A DNA stretch of 64,000 bases from Pseudomonadota bacterium (GTDB taxonomy: Bacteria > Pseudomonadota > Alphaproteobacteria > Rickettsiales > UBA6187). The translations under genes were made by a program, and so were the position numbers. The notes under the pieces are model-generated. The model did not search any database and was not told the origin of the DNA. It was given only the letters and a program-made list of their open reading frames with translations. Position 1 is the first letter of the stretch. Every line of letters starts with the position of its first letter. Positions 44,849 to 54,078 of the stretch are shown here, one piece after another. The DNA is taken from positions 80,289-144,288 of the forward strand of contig JAQCEY010000005.1 of assembly GCA_027620075.1 (NCBI GenBank), read 5' to 3'.

Positions 44849-46693
44849 ATGATCAATAGGACTATTAAAAAAACAATTTCCATATCAAGCCAATATTTGC
44901 TGTTTTCCGTAATCGCACCATTGGCACTATTGATATTATTAGTTATTATCGGTTTTCTTAATTACAAGATTATCCAGAAAGACATACAAAATAATCTGAT
45001 ATCGGAATCATCGATCATAGCTGATAATTTTACCGAGCCTCTTTTTTATATAGAAGGCTTTGCAAGAATAATATCTGACAGGATATCACTTTTAAATGAC
45101 CCTTCCCCTGAAGAAATAGCACAAATACTGAAAAATAGTACGATTCCTTCGGCAAATAGTCATGATGTCTTCACATGGACACTCTTTGACTTCGTAGATA
45201 AAAACGGAAACGTAACGGCAAGCAGCATACACGGTGTTTTACCTAATCCTAAAACCGTTTTATATGATAAGAGAAGCTGGATGCAAAGAGCGCCTGAGGA
45301 GCCGGGAAGACTTTTCTTATCAAAACCGGATATCGGAATAACTAGCGGAGAATGGATAATTCCGGCAGGTCTTGGGGTTGAGAACTATAAAAATCAATTC
45401 TTAGGAATAGTATCAATAGGCATTAGTATAAAAAAAATTGCGACAAGACTCATAGACAAATCTACCGACTATGTAAATTTCCTTATAATTGACAGAAACG
45501 GCTATGTATTGATAGACTCAAAGGATCTGTTAAAAACAGAAAAACCGAATGACTTGGACAAGATAAATTTCGATCCTAGCTTCAACGGTATTCTAACAAG
45601 TGCTAAAATTGAACATAAATCGGACACTTATACACATTTAAGAAGAATAGCTAAATACGATTATTATATTGCCATAGGGCAAAATAAGCAGGCGGCACAG
45701 AAATTATTCAATGAGAAGGTTTTACCTCAGATACTTCAAACAGCGGCAATGGGTATATTCACCTTAATGTTACTTTTCTTTTTCAAGTATAAACTGGTAT
45801 CGCCGATATCATCATTATCAACAACGGCAGAATCACTGATGAAAGGCGGAACTAATATAAGTTTGCCGCGTGGCGGTCCTATGGAAATACACATTCTGTC
45901 AAAACAACTACTCAACTTAAGACGTTATATCAAACGCATACAGCGTATCGACAAAAAACTTTTTAAAGCCAAACAGGAAGCCGAGAGAGCTAATAAAGCG
46001 AAATCTGACTTTCTGGCGAATATGAGCCATGAGTTACGGACACCGCTTAATGCTATAATCGGCTATTCCGAGATAATACAGGCTCAAATGTTCGGGAGGG
46101 TCGGAAATGATAAATATGTCGAATATGCCAATGATATACACCAGTCCGGCATTCACCTTTTAAACCTTATAAACGATGTACTCGATATCTCAAAGGCAGA
46201 AGCCGGTAAGTTCGAAATAATTGAAGAAAACGTCGATATAGGTGAAGCTGCAATAGAAAGCCTGAAACTGATTCAGGAGCAAGCAGCACAAAAGAAAATA
46301 CCTATAATAACAGACATACCTGAAAAACCTGTTTTAATATATGGCGACAAATTACGTATAAAACAGATTATCATAAATATTCTTTCCAATGCGGTAAAAT
46401 TTTCGGACTCAGGTCAGGCAATCACCTTTGAGGTAAAAGAGAAAAACGGCGTAATAATTAAAGTCGCCGACAAAGGCATAGGTATATCACAGACCGACAT
46501 TCCTAAAATACTTGAAAAGTTCGGACATATAAAAAACTCGATGGTAAGACAATCCGAGGGTACGGGGCTTGGCTTGTGGCTTACGAAAATGCTGGTTGAA
46601 GCACACGGAGGTATATTAAAAATCGACAGTAAAGTAGGCGTAGGTACGACGGTTACCGTATTTTTCCCCGATAGCGTTGTTATAAAAGATTAG
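44849..46693 (+). CDS. Membrane sensor histidine kinase (Cache-type periplasmic domain)
   Basis: A 614-residue kinase. TM1 at about residues 17-40, a 250-residue periplasmic domain with two PAS-like folds (LFYIEGFARIISDRI, SGEWIIPAGLGV, FLIIDRNGYVLIDS) consistent with a double Cache sensor, and TM2 at about 291-310. A HAMP-like segment (SLMKGGTNISLPRGG), a coiled coil, HisKA with phospho-His in NMSHELRTPLNAIIGY (about residue 393) and HATPase with GTGLGLWLTKMLVEAHGG follow. No receiver is attached. The AT-rich upstream region (44700-44840) must hold the promoter. The stimulus is probably a small organic ligand. Confidence 0.9.
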   Translation: MINRTIKKTISISSQYLLFSVIAPLALLILLVIIGFLNYKIIQKDIQNNLISESSIIADNFTEPLFYIEGFARIISDRISLLNDPSPEEIAQILKNSTIPSANSHDVFTWTLFDFVDKNGNVTASSIHGVLPNPKTVLYDKRSWMQRAPEEPGRLFLSKPDIGITSGEWIIPAGLGVENYKNQFLGIVSIGISIKKIATRLIDKSTDYVNFLIIDRNGYVLIDSKDLLKTEKPNDLDKINFDPSFNGILTSAKIEHKSDTYTHLRRIAKYDYYIAIGQNKQAAQKLFNEKVLPQILQTAAMGIFTLMLLFFFKYKLVSPISSLSTTAESLMKGGTNISLPRGGPMEIHILSKQLLNLRRYIKRIQRIDKKLFKAKQEAERANKAKSDFLANMSHELRTPLNAIIGYSEIIQAQMFGRVGNDKYVEYANDIHQSGIHLLNLINDVLDISKAEAGKFEIIEENVDIGEAAIESLKLIQEQAAQKKIPIITDIPEKPVLIYGDKLRIKQIIINILSNAVKFSDSGQAITFEVKEKNGVIIKVADKGIGISQTDIPKILEKFGHIKNSMVRQSEGTGLGLWLTKMLVEAHGGILKIDSKVGVGTTVTVFFPDSVVIKD

Positions 46694-46740
46694 ATTTCAG
46701 TACGATTTTAAAAAATTCTATGTTTATTGCACACTAAAAC

Positions 46741-46778
46741 GTCATACTATGGCTTGACCATATTATCCAAGCTATAGT
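46741..46778. repeat. Short palindromic repeat of the CATACT-TTGACC family
   Basis: Core CATACTATGGCTTGACCATA followed by TTATCCAAGCTATAG, in the gap between the sensor kinase and the orphan gene at 46855. Related copies lie at 21967-22002 and (inverted) 35332-35351. Confidence 0.5.
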
Positions 46779-46854
46779 AAATTTTTACTTTCCTCTTTAT
46801 TTAAAACTATTCGAATGCTAAAATTAAATTAATACACATATTAAAGGCAAAATT

Positions 46855-47415
46855 ATGAACGCTCCATCACCCAATGTAGGTGCAGAATTAGGTGCAAAAT
46901 TATCAAGCATGTCCCAAGGTGGTGGCGGCGGTCAGTCAGGTATAACCGGAAGAATGTTCTTCTTTGACACGTCGGACGGTCAGCCGTTTTTTAAAGATCA
47001 TGACTATCTGACACAAATGGCAGGTTCGGTCGCAATATTAAACTTTGGAAAGGCAAGCATTGACGGAGGTCTCTTAGATACTGTTTTAAGAGGAATAAAA
47101 GCCGATAAAGAAACAGCTTTCAAAACTCCCGAACTCGGTGCGGGCGGTGCAATGGATTTTAGACCTGAAGCTTCGGCCCCTCCTGCGGAAAGTAGTGCTG
47201 CAAGTATCGCAGGCACTGCCGCAAGCAGTGAATCATCAAGCAGTAGTTCCGATAGTTCCGGTGATGCACGTGCATTTCCTACAACTATGGGTACAAGCCG
47301 TGGTATGCAGGACATGCAATTTGCAGGTGATGTAGCTATGGACAGAATAGGATTGCTGACACCATCTGCCACACCGGGAATGGGAGCCGCAAAAAGCGTC
47401 GGTATGGAAGTATAA
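46855..47415 (+). CDS. Orphan low-complexity protein
   Basis: A 186-residue protein with no recognised domain. Residues 1-30 are Gly/Ser-rich (SSMSQGGGGGQSG). Residues 30-85 look structured and hydrophobic (GRMFFFDTSDGQPFFKDHDYLTQMAGSVAILNFGKASIDGG). Residues 105-150 are Ser/Ala-rich (SSESSSSSSDSSG) and the end is Gly/Met-rich. There is no signal peptide. A purine-rich site (AAAGGC) precedes the ATG. The ORF is real judging by composition and spacing. It is separated from the upstream kinase by a repeat and converges with ubiB. A role as exported or host-directed protein is possible but unsupported. Confidence 0.6.
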   Translation: MNAPSPNVGAELGAKLSSMSQGGGGGQSGITGRMFFFDTSDGQPFFKDHDYLTQMAGSVAILNFGKASIDGGLLDTVLRGIKADKETAFKTPELGAGGAMDFRPEASAPPAESSAASIAGTAASSESSSSSSDSSGDARAFPTTMGTSRGMQDMQFAGDVAMDRIGLLTPSATPGMGAAKSVGMEV

Positions 47416-47420
47416 CCAAG

Positions 47421-48788
47421 CTATTGTTCGGCCAGCTTATCTATTATTTTATCGATTTTCTTCAATCTTTCAGGTAAGTCGCCTAAAAGAACGGCAAGCT
47501 CTTTTAGGCCGTCTTTCATTTTAGCCTTGGCACCTATATTCTCTTTTGCCCAGACTTTTATCCAGTCTTCGGCCTGATGCCACATATTGACTTCGGGATA
47601 AAGTTTCTGCCCGACTCCTTCGATTAGTACCATTGTTTTTTGTAGCAACAACAATTGCGGCTGCGTTTCCATTTCAAAATCTTCCGTTACCTTAAACAGC
47701 ATGGCAAGAAGCCTTGCGATGGATATCTGAGCGACAGGCAGCCCCATGATAGGCTCGCCTATTGCCCTGCAAGCAAGCATAAAGTCCTGTTCCGATTTAT
47801 GCTTAGGTACATATCCGGCATCAAAATGTATCTTTGCAACATGGGCATAATCACCGGATAAAAACCCTCTTAATATTTCTGCTACATATATTTTTGTCTG
47901 CTTATCGAGCCTGCCCATAATACCGAAATCAACAGGCACTATATTACCTTCAGCATCTACAAACAGGTTTCCCGGATGTATATCGGCGTGAAAAAACCCG
48001 TCCCTGTATGACTGGTTTAAAAACGCCCTTGATAGTCTTGCTGTTATCTTTTCAAGGCTATGTCCGGCATTAACCAATGCCTCACGGTCATTGACAGGTA
48101 TGCCGTTTATCCACTGTGTAACCAGCACCTTTTCCGATGTTAGATGCCAAAAAACCTTCGGTACATATATACCTTCATCATTCTTACAGTTTTGCTTTAA
48201 TTCCGATGCGGCAGCGGCTTCCATTCTAAGGTCAAGCTCCTTCTTGACGGAATCTGCGAACACATCTACAACCGCTTTAGGGCGTAGCCTGCGGAATTTT
48301 TTAAAGGTTTTTAAGAACTTAGCTATTAAATAGAATAATTTTATATCACGGTGGAATTTTTTTTGAATGCCCGGACGCAGTATTTTTACCGCCACTTCAT
48401 GCCCGTCAATCGTTATCGCTTTATGCACCTGTGCTATAGATGCAGCAGCAACAGGTTCTTCACTAAATTCTAAGAACATTTTATTTATCGGCTTACCAAG
48501 CTCTTTTTCAATGATTACCCTTGCCTGACCGGACGGAAAAGGAGGTATTTTATCCTGTAGGCTTGTCAGGCTATCGGCAATCTCCTCCCCCACCAGATCA
48601 GGACGTACGGATAATGTCTGCCCTAGCTTTATAAAGCTTGGACCTAATCTTTTAAAGGCAATACAAAGTTTCTTTCCTCGTTCCTTGCGACCGGATAAAA
48701 CACCCGATGATAATAACACGATAAATATCCTTATCATGCTCGGCGTAACTCTTATCAAACTAAAGATACTTGCAATAAAATTAAACAT
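47421..48788 (-). CDS. ubiB: UbiB, ABC1-type atypical kinase for ubiquinone biosynthesis
   Basis: A 455-residue protein of the ADCK/ABC1 family. The family KxGQ motif is in FIKLGQTLSVRPDLVGEEI, the Ala-rich nucleotide loop is EEPVAAASIAQVHKA, the catalytic region is DGFFHADIHPGNLFVDAEGN and the metal-binding segment is VPVDFGIMG. It supports coenzyme Q synthesis, probably by helping lipid intermediates leave the membrane. It lies near ubiE on the same strand, separated only by a small opposite-strand orphan gene. The C-terminal membrane segments of E. coli UbiB are not evident here. Confidence 0.92.
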   Translation of the reverse strand: MFNFIASIFSLIRVTPSMIRIFIVLLSSGVLSGRKERGKKLCIAFKRLGPSFIKLGQTLSVRPDLVGEEIADSLTSLQDKIPPFPSGQARVIIEKELGKPINKMFLEFSEEPVAAASIAQVHKAITIDGHEVAVKILRPGIQKKFHRDIKLFYLIAKFLKTFKKFRRLRPKAVVDVFADSVKKELDLRMEAAAASELKQNCKNDEGIYVPKVFWHLTSEKVLVTQWINGIPVNDREALVNAGHSLEKITARLSRAFLNQSYRDGFFHADIHPGNLFVDAEGNIVPVDFGIMGRLDKQTKIYVAEILRGFLSGDYAHVAKIHFDAGYVPKHKSEQDFMLACRAIGEPIMGLPVAQISIARLLAMLFKVTEDFEMETQPQLLLLQKTMVLIEGVGQKLYPEVNMWHQAEDWIKVWAKENIGAKAKMKDGLKELAVLLGDLPERLKKIDKIIDKLAEQ

Positions 48789-48974
48789 TTAAAATCCTAA
48801 TTGGCAAAATCCGTTCGTAAGATACAAAATTATTAAATATATAGCAAACTACATATACATAAATTCCCCTTCTATTGAATCTCTGACAAAAAAAACTTGA
48901 TTAATAAATTAATACATTATATTACTAATAATCTAGATATATCGTTTTTATAATAAAAAAAGAGGATACGACTT

Positions 48975-49259
48975 ATGACGCAAAATAAAAACTCAAGCTT
49001 TCAAAACATGGTTAACTGCATGAAATCCAACGATATGAACAATGAGGCATGTCAGGAACTTTCCGAGCAATTAAAACAATCATCAAAGTTAACTATGGCA
49101 GACATACCCAAAGAGCCGACTTTTAACCCTTCGGAGAAAGGTTTTGCAAAAAAAGTCAGCCGAGGATCCGGTGCAATAAGTCCCGATTCATTTACTAAAC
49201 AGAAAGGAAATTATGGTGCATTTGTAAGTCAAACATCATCATCAGGCAGAATATATTAA
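48975..49259 (+). CDS. Orphan small soluble protein
   Basis: A 94-residue hydrophilic ORF with a ribosome site (AGAGGAT) and a TATAAT hexamer about 24 bases upstream of the start. It contains two cysteines (NCMKSN, EACQE) and a Ser/Gly-rich C-terminus (SSSGRIY). It ends in front of a clean terminator at 49285-49311, which supports its being a transcribed unit. It is inserted on the opposite strand between ubiE and ubiB, genes that are usually adjacent. No family is recognised. Confidence 0.55.
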   Translation: MTQNKNSSFQNMVNCMKSNDMNNEACQELSEQLKQSSKLTMADIPKEPTFNPSEKGFAKKVSRGSGAISPDSFTKQKGNYGAFVSQTSSSGRIY

Positions 49260-49284
49260 TACAAAATACGCCAAATACAAAGAA

Positions 49285-49315
49285 GAAAGCTCCCTGATTC
49301 AGGGGGCTTTCTTTA
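49285..49315. terminator. Bidirectional stem-loop terminator
   Basis: GAAAGCTCCCTG, loop ATT, CAGGGGGCTTTC forms a 12-bp stem (one G-T pair) followed by TTTAT on the plus strand and preceded by A-rich sequence on the minus side. It ends the 48975-49259 gene and may also serve the convergent ubiE, whose stop overlaps its end. Confidence 0.8.
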
Positions 49316-50047
49316 TATCTTCCAACCGCTATGGATAGCCACTACCCCGCCGCTTAAATTAATATATCTAACATTTACAAATCCATTATTTTCTATCATC
49401 TGCCTGAATGTTTCCTGATCCGGGAATTTCCTGATACTCTCTACCAGATATTGATATGAACCGCTATCGGAAGCTATTATCTCGCCCATTTTAGGTATTA
49501 CATTAAAAGAATAAAAGTCATAGAATTTTTGTAATATGGTATTATCCACCTTTGAAAATTCCAGACACAAAAAACGTCCGCCCGGTTTTAATACCCTATA
49601 TGCCTCAGCCAGTGCAGCATTGATATCGGTCACGTTGCGGATACCGAAAGCTATTGTATAATAATCATATTCATTATCGGGAATCGGCATATATTGTGCG
49701 TCGGCACACACCCAACTGATGTCGCCTTTAATGTTCTTATCTATTGAGTTTTTATAACCCTCACGTAACATATTATGGTTAATGTCGGCTATGGTAACAC
49801 TGCCGTTTTCCACATTTTTAAGAAACCTGAACGCTATATCTCCCGTACCGCCCGCAACATCTAATAACCTTGAATAAACCCTTGGGCTTAACACTCTGAT
49901 AAACTTATCTTTCCATAAACGGTGAGTACCCATACTCATAACATCGTTCATGATATCATATTTAGAAGCCACATTATCGAACACACCTTTTACCAAAGGT
50001 GCTTTTTCGTCTTTATCTACTTCCCTGAATCCGAAATGGGTTTTCAT
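49313..50047 (-). CDS. ubiE: Ubiquinone/menaquinone biosynthesis C-methyltransferase UbiE
   Basis: A 244-residue methyltransferase with the UbiE signatures YDIMNDVMSMGTHRLWKD, LDVAGGTGDIAFRFL (motif I), ADINHNMLREG and YTIAFGIRNVTDINAALAEAYRVLKPGGRFLCLEFSKV. It methylates the benzoquinol ring in coenzyme Q synthesis. The start lies in a repeat-rich spacer shared with divergent mutM. The mutM/ubiE/ubiB neighbourhood is typical of alphaproteobacteria. Confidence 0.95.
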   Translation of the reverse strand: MKTHFGFREVDKDEKAPLVKGVFDNVASKYDIMNDVMSMGTHRLWKDKFIRVLSPRVYSRLLDVAGGTGDIAFRFLKNVENGSVTIADINHNMLREGYKNSIDKNIKGDISWVCADAQYMPIPDNEYDYYTIAFGIRNVTDINAALAEAYRVLKPGGRFLCLEFSKVDNTILQKFYDFYSFNVIPKMGEIIASDSGSYQYLVESIRKFPDQETFRQMIENNGFVNVRYINLSGGVVAIHSGWKI

Positions 50048-50053
50048 TGCTAT

Positions 50054-50126
50054 GTTGTAAGTTGTAAGTTGTAAGTTGTAAGTTTTTATAATATATTCTC
50101 ACAACTTGCAACTCGTAACTTACGAC
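50054..50126. repeat. GTTGTAA tandem repeat with imperfect inverted partner
   Basis: Four exact copies of GTTGTAA occupy 50054-50081. After a 19-bp AT-rich spacer (TTTTTATAATATATTC) an imperfect inverted arm follows (ACAACTTGCAACTCGTAAC). The unit fills the spacer between divergent ubiE and mutM and could form a long hairpin around a TATAAT promoter hexamer. Confidence 0.6.
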
Positions 50127-50133
50127 TAACATT

Positions 50134-50958
50134 ATGCCTGAATTACCTGAAGTAGAGACGGTCTGCCGCGGATTACGCCAATCCATATTGAACAAGAAGA
50201 TTACCAAGGCACAAAATTTCCGTCCGAATTTACGCATACCTTTTCCTGCAAATTTTTCAGAACATTTAAAGGACAAAACGGTTAAGTCCGTTGGGCGGAG
50301 GGCTAAATATATAATAATAACACTGGACGATGACAGCGTAATAATTGCACATCTTGGCATGAGCGGAAAAATGATAGTACATCGGAATTTCCAAAACAGG
50401 CGTGAAAAACATGACCACGCCATCTTTCAGTTTGAAGACGGAATGGAAATGGTTTTCAATGATACCAGACGTTTCGGGCTGATTACATTTTCTGATATTG
50501 CCAATCTTAATTCACATAAATTAATTGCAAATCTTGGTCTTGAACCGCTGGAAGAAGCCTTTAACGGGCAATCTTTATATGAGATACTAAAAAACCGCTC
50601 CACCCCTATAAAAAACACTATAATGGACGCATCTTTGATAGTTGGTGTGGGCAATATATATGCCTGCGAAGCGTTGTTTAGAAGCCGGATAAACCCTACA
50701 AAGAAATCAAATACACTGACCGAGAAACAGTGTGAAGATTTAGCACTAAACATCAAGAAAATATTGCTGGAGGCTATTGAATCAGGCGGTTCAACCTTAC
50801 GGGACTATGTGCAGTCCTCAGGAGGAACGGGGTATTTTCAGCATAATTTTAAAGTTTACGGACGTGGTGGAGAGCCTTGCAATATCTGCGAAAATGAGCT
50901 AATAAGAATTAAGCAGTCCGGACGTTCAACTTTTTATTGTCGTATCTGCCAAAAATAA
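50134..50958 (+). CDS. mutM: Formamidopyrimidine-DNA glycosylase
   Basis: A 274-residue bifunctional DNA glycosylase/lyase. The mature N-terminus PELPEVETV supplies the catalytic Pro and Glu. The Lys loop (AHLGMSGKMI), the helix-two-turn-helix (IKNTIMDASLIVGVGNIYACEALFRSRINP) and a C-terminal zinc finger (CNICENELIRIKQSGRSTFYCRIC) are intact. It removes 8-oxoguanine and other oxidised purines. It is divergent from ubiE across the GTTGTAA repeat. Confidence 0.97.
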   Translation: MPELPEVETVCRGLRQSILNKKITKAQNFRPNLRIPFPANFSEHLKDKTVKSVGRRAKYIIITLDDDSVIIAHLGMSGKMIVHRNFQNRREKHDHAIFQFEDGMEMVFNDTRRFGLITFSDIANLNSHKLIANLGLEPLEEAFNGQSLYEILKNRSTPIKNTIMDASLIVGVGNIYACEALFRSRINPTKKSNTLTEKQCEDLALNIKKILLEAIESGGSTLRDYVQSSGGTGYFQHNFKVYGRGGEPCNICENELIRIKQSGRSTFYCRICQK

Positions 50959-51029
50959 TTATGGATAATTTATACCGCAAACCGCATATTTAAAACCATG
51001 CTTTCGATTAAATCGTTTGGATAAAACTA

Positions 51030-51440
51030 ATGAAAAAAACAGCCTTACTTTTAATAACAGCTATAATTCTTGCATCTTGTTCGAGGGATTTTGTAAATAC
51101 TAGCAGGAATACGGTCATTGAAAAATTCCCTAACCTTGTTAAGCAAAATTATGTTTCAGGCATTGAAGATATGCCGGTTTATCATGGCTTTAAGGAACAA
51201 GAAGGTGCGGCAATATCATACGACACCACGAATGGAAGAATCATTAACGCCGAGTTTTACAGCCCTGACGCAAGCGTTTCAGATGTAAAACTTTTCTATG
51301 AAGCAACCCTGCCGCAGCTTGGCTGGAGTGTTGTTGAGCCTGATATTTACAGGCGTGACGGTGAAACTTTAGAGCTTAACATCACGAAAAAAAACGGTCA
51401 AACAGCTTTAAAATTTACAATAAGACCTTCACTTTCCTAA
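51030..51440 (+). CDS. Small lipoprotein of unknown function
   Basis: A 136-residue protein with a lipoprotein signal peptide and lipobox (LLLITAIILASC, Cys17). The mature part is a compact alpha/beta domain (MPVYHGFKEQEGAAISYDTTNGRIINAEFYSPDASVSDVKLFYEATLPQLGWS). It recalls small alphaproteobacterial lipoproteins in which a FYxxxLPxLGW motif marks a mixed alpha/beta fold. It is probably anchored in the outer membrane or on the periplasmic face of the inner membrane. It lies between mutM and fabG; function unknown. Confidence 0.75.
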   Translation: MKKTALLLITAIILASCSRDFVNTSRNTVIEKFPNLVKQNYVSGIEDMPVYHGFKEQEGAAISYDTTNGRIINAEFYSPDASVSDVKLFYEATLPQLGWSVVEPDIYRRDGETLELNITKKNGQTALKFTIRPSLS

Positions 51441-51554
51441 AGAAATCTCACACTTCAAGTTGTATTTACGGCACACATTGCAAATCTTTCATTGACAAAA
51501 GTTTTGTTCGGTCATAAAACAATTCACCTTGATAAAAAATATAAGGCAATTTTT

Positions 51555-52292
51555 ATGTTCGACCTAAATGGGAAAACAGCGTTAGTTACCGGTGCATCAG
51601 GCGGAATAGGCAAGGCTATCGCAACTTCGCTATATGAACAGGGAGCGACCGTAATCCTTTCGGGAAGGCGCGAAGACGCTTTAAAAAAAGTAGCATCATC
51701 ACTGGGGGAAAGAACTCATATCGTAACATGTGACCTTGCCGACAAAGAGCAGGTTGATTCATTATTCGACAGGGCTTGCGAGATAGCCGGACAAGTTGAT
51801 ATTCTTGTTTGCAATGCAGGTATTACCAAGGATAATCTGGTACTCCGCATGAAAGATGAAGAATTTGACGAGGTAATATCAACTAATTTAAAGGCAACAT
51901 TTACGCTAAATAAAGCCGCCTTTAAAAAAATGATGAAGAAAAAATGGGGTCGTATCATTAACATAGCATCGGTTGTCGGTGTAAGCGGCAATCCCGGTCA
52001 GGCAAATTATGTAGCATCAAAAGCCGGTATGATAGGCATGAGCAAGTCTATTGCCTCCGAAGCTGCGGTTAGAGGAATAACGGTAAATTGTATAGCTCCG
52101 GGCTTTATAAAAACGGCTATGACAGATGCGTTAAATGACGCACAAAAAGAAAAGATAACAAGCACCATTCCGGCAGGAACTTTCGGTCTGCCTGAGGATA
52201 TCGCCGCCGCCGCTGCGTTTTTAGCAAGCGACGAGGCAAGGTATATCACAGGTCAGACAATACATGTTAATGGCGGAATGTTGATGGTATAA
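51555..52292 (+). CDS. fabG: 3-oxoacyl-[acyl-carrier-protein] reductase
   Basis: 245 residues from ATG 51555; an upstream in-frame start adds a non-conserved extension. SDR features: NADPH motif TGASGGIGKAIA, NAG in ILVCNAGITKDN, catalytic Ser in NIASVVGVSGNPGQ and Y-x-x-x-K in NYVASKAGM. C-terminal ITGQTIHVNGGM is typical of FabG. It reduces 3-ketoacyl-ACP in fatty acid elongation. Gene order with acpP and fabF is conserved. Confidence 0.95.
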   Translation: MFDLNGKTALVTGASGGIGKAIATSLYEQGATVILSGRREDALKKVASSLGERTHIVTCDLADKEQVDSLFDRACEIAGQVDILVCNAGITKDNLVLRMKDEEFDEVISTNLKATFTLNKAAFKKMMKKKWGRIINIASVVGVSGNPGQANYVASKAGMIGMSKSIASEAAVRGITVNCIAPGFIKTAMTDALNDAQKEKITSTIPAGTFGLPEDIAAAAAFLASDEARYITGQTIHVNGGMLMV

Positions 52293-52511
52293 GGTCAATG
52301 TATTTTGGTAATTGACTTTATAAAAAAAATGGCTTTTAGTGGTAGAATGGTTTAGATAAAGTTGGTGTAACCACCTTATTTTTATCTAGAAAACATTAGC
52401 TAACAGTCCGTTGTTGGTAATTATTATTGACTCGTATGAATTTACAAATATTATGCATATGAGTTTATATATTTTTTAATTTTTAATTTTAACTTAATTT
52501 GGAAAGTAAAC

Positions 52512-52754
52512 ATGAGTGACATCGAAAGCAAAGTAAAAAAGATCGTTGCGGAACACCTTGACGTTGAGGAAAGCAAAATTTCTGCTAATGCTAGCTTTAT
52601 TGATGACCTAGGGGCAGACAGCCTAGATCAGGTCGAGCTTGTTATGGCTTTTGAGGAAGAGTTCGGTTGTGAGATACCTGACGATGAAGCTGAAAAAATC
52701 GTTACTCTACAGGACGCAGTTGCTTTCATTAAGTCCGTACAAGAAGCGGCTTAA
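52512..52754 (+). CDS. acpP: Acyl carrier protein
   Basis: An 80-residue acidic protein. The phosphopantetheine attachment motif is [19 protein letters not shown], with the modified Ser in the middle. It carries growing acyl chains on the 4'-phosphopantetheine arm. It is separated from fabG by about 220 bp of AT-rich DNA, so may have its own promoter, as expected for an abundant protein. Confidence 0.98.
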   Translation: MSDIESKVKKIVAEHLDVEESKISANASFIDDLGADSLDQVELVMAFEEEFGCEIPDDEAEKIVTLQDAVAFIKSVQEAA

Positions 52755-52793
52755 TAACTCAAAGTTTATATTCATTAGATATTACGTATATAT

Positions 52794-54053
52794 ATGAGAC
52801 GTGTTGTTGTAACCGGTTTGGGTCTTGTTACTCCGCTTGCGTGCGGTGTTAAGCCTACATGGGAAAGAATCATTAAGGGCGAGTCGGCGATTCGCCCCAT
52901 AAAAAGGTATGATCTTTCAGACCTGCCTGCAAGGATAGGTGGTGAAGTACCTCCGATATCCGAGCAGGAAGACGGCTTTGACGCAGATAGCGTAATGCCT
53001 AAAAAAGAGCAACGCAGGGTCGACACTTTCATACTATACGGAATGGCGGCAGCTATTCAGGCGGTTGAAGATTCGGGCTGGAAGCCTACCGATGAGGAAG
53101 GCTTGCAGCGTACCGGTGTTACCATCGGCTCCGGTATCGGAGGTCTGCCTTCGATTGAGGAAAATTCAATCTTAGTACATGAGCAAGGTCCGCGAAAGTT
53201 AAGCCCTTTCTTTATTCCTGCCAGCCTTATAAATCTGGTATCGGGTCATATATCGATAAAATACGGCTTTCAAGGTCCTAACCACTCGGTTGTTACTGCA
53301 TGTTCTACAGGTGCACACTCCATTGGTGATGCATCACGTTTTATTCAGTATGGTGATGCTGACGTTATGGTAGCAGGCGGTGCAGAGTCGGCAATTTGCC
53401 GTATCGGAATTGCAGGGTTTGCCGCTGCCAGAGCATTATCGACAAATTTCAACGACACTCCGACAAAAGCCTCCCGCCCATGGGATAAAGACCGTGACGG
53501 TTTTGTTATGGGTGAAGGTGCGGGTGTAGTAGTACTCGAAGAATACGAACATGCCAAAAAACGAGGTGCTAAAATTTACGCCGAAGTTGTAGGATACGGA
53601 TTATCCGGTGACGCATATCATATTACCTCACCTGAGCCGGGCGGCAGCGGCGGTTACAGAGCAATGAAAGCGGCTCTGGGGCATTCGGGATTAGATATAA
53701 GCGATATTGACTATATCAACGCACACGGAACATCAACTCCGATGGGAGATACTATTGAGCTTGGTGCGGTGAAAAAATTATTCGGCGACCATGCATATAA
53801 GCTTTCAATGTCATCGACAAAATCATCTATCGGTCACGCACTAGGTGCTGCCGGAGGTATTGAGGCGATATTGGCGATATTGGCTATGAACAATAATATT
53901 GCCCCTCCTACTTTGAACCTTGATAACCCCGATGAAGGCTGTGACATTGATTTAGTTCCTCATAAAGCTAAAGAACGTGAGATAAAAGCCGTTTTATCAA
54001 ATTCATTCGGCTTTGGCGGCACTAACGCTTCTTTAGTTATGAAACAGGTTTAA
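52794..54053 (+). CDS. fabF: 3-oxoacyl-[acyl-carrier-protein] synthase II
   Basis: A 419-residue beta-ketoacyl-ACP synthase. It has the catalytic Cys in VTACSTGAHSI, the two catalytic His residues in NAHGTSTPMGD and SSIGHALGAAG, and the C-terminal SNSFGFGGTNASLV. It condenses malonyl-ACP with acyl-ACP during elongation. It lies 39 bp behind acpP and 25 bp before mltG, so probably in one transcript. Confidence 0.97.
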   Translation: MRRVVVTGLGLVTPLACGVKPTWERIIKGESAIRPIKRYDLSDLPARIGGEVPPISEQEDGFDADSVMPKKEQRRVDTFILYGMAAAIQAVEDSGWKPTDEEGLQRTGVTIGSGIGGLPSIEENSILVHEQGPRKLSPFFIPASLINLVSGHISIKYGFQGPNHSVVTACSTGAHSIGDASRFIQYGDADVMVAGGAESAICRIGIAGFAAARALSTNFNDTPTKASRPWDKDRDGFVMGEGAGVVVLEEYEHAKKRGAKIYAEVVGYGLSGDAYHITSPEPGGSGGYRAMKAALGHSGLDISDIDYINAHGTSTPMGDTIELGAVKKLFGDHAYKLSMSSTKSSIGHALGAAGGIEAILAILAMNNNIAPPTLNLDNPDEGCDIDLVPHKAKEREIKAVLSNSFGFGGTNASLVMKQV

Positions 54054-54078
54054 CTCAATAAATTAACCGGAGGTTAGC

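Noticed and set aside
50054-50081. CRISPR-like array
   Set aside because: The repeat unit is seven bases without spacers, so it is a simple tandem repeat; no CRISPR array is present in the window.
50013-50423. 136-codon minus-strand frame across the ubiE-mutM spacer
   Set aside because: It is antisense to mutM and includes translated GTTGTAA repeats; mutM on the plus strand is unambiguous.
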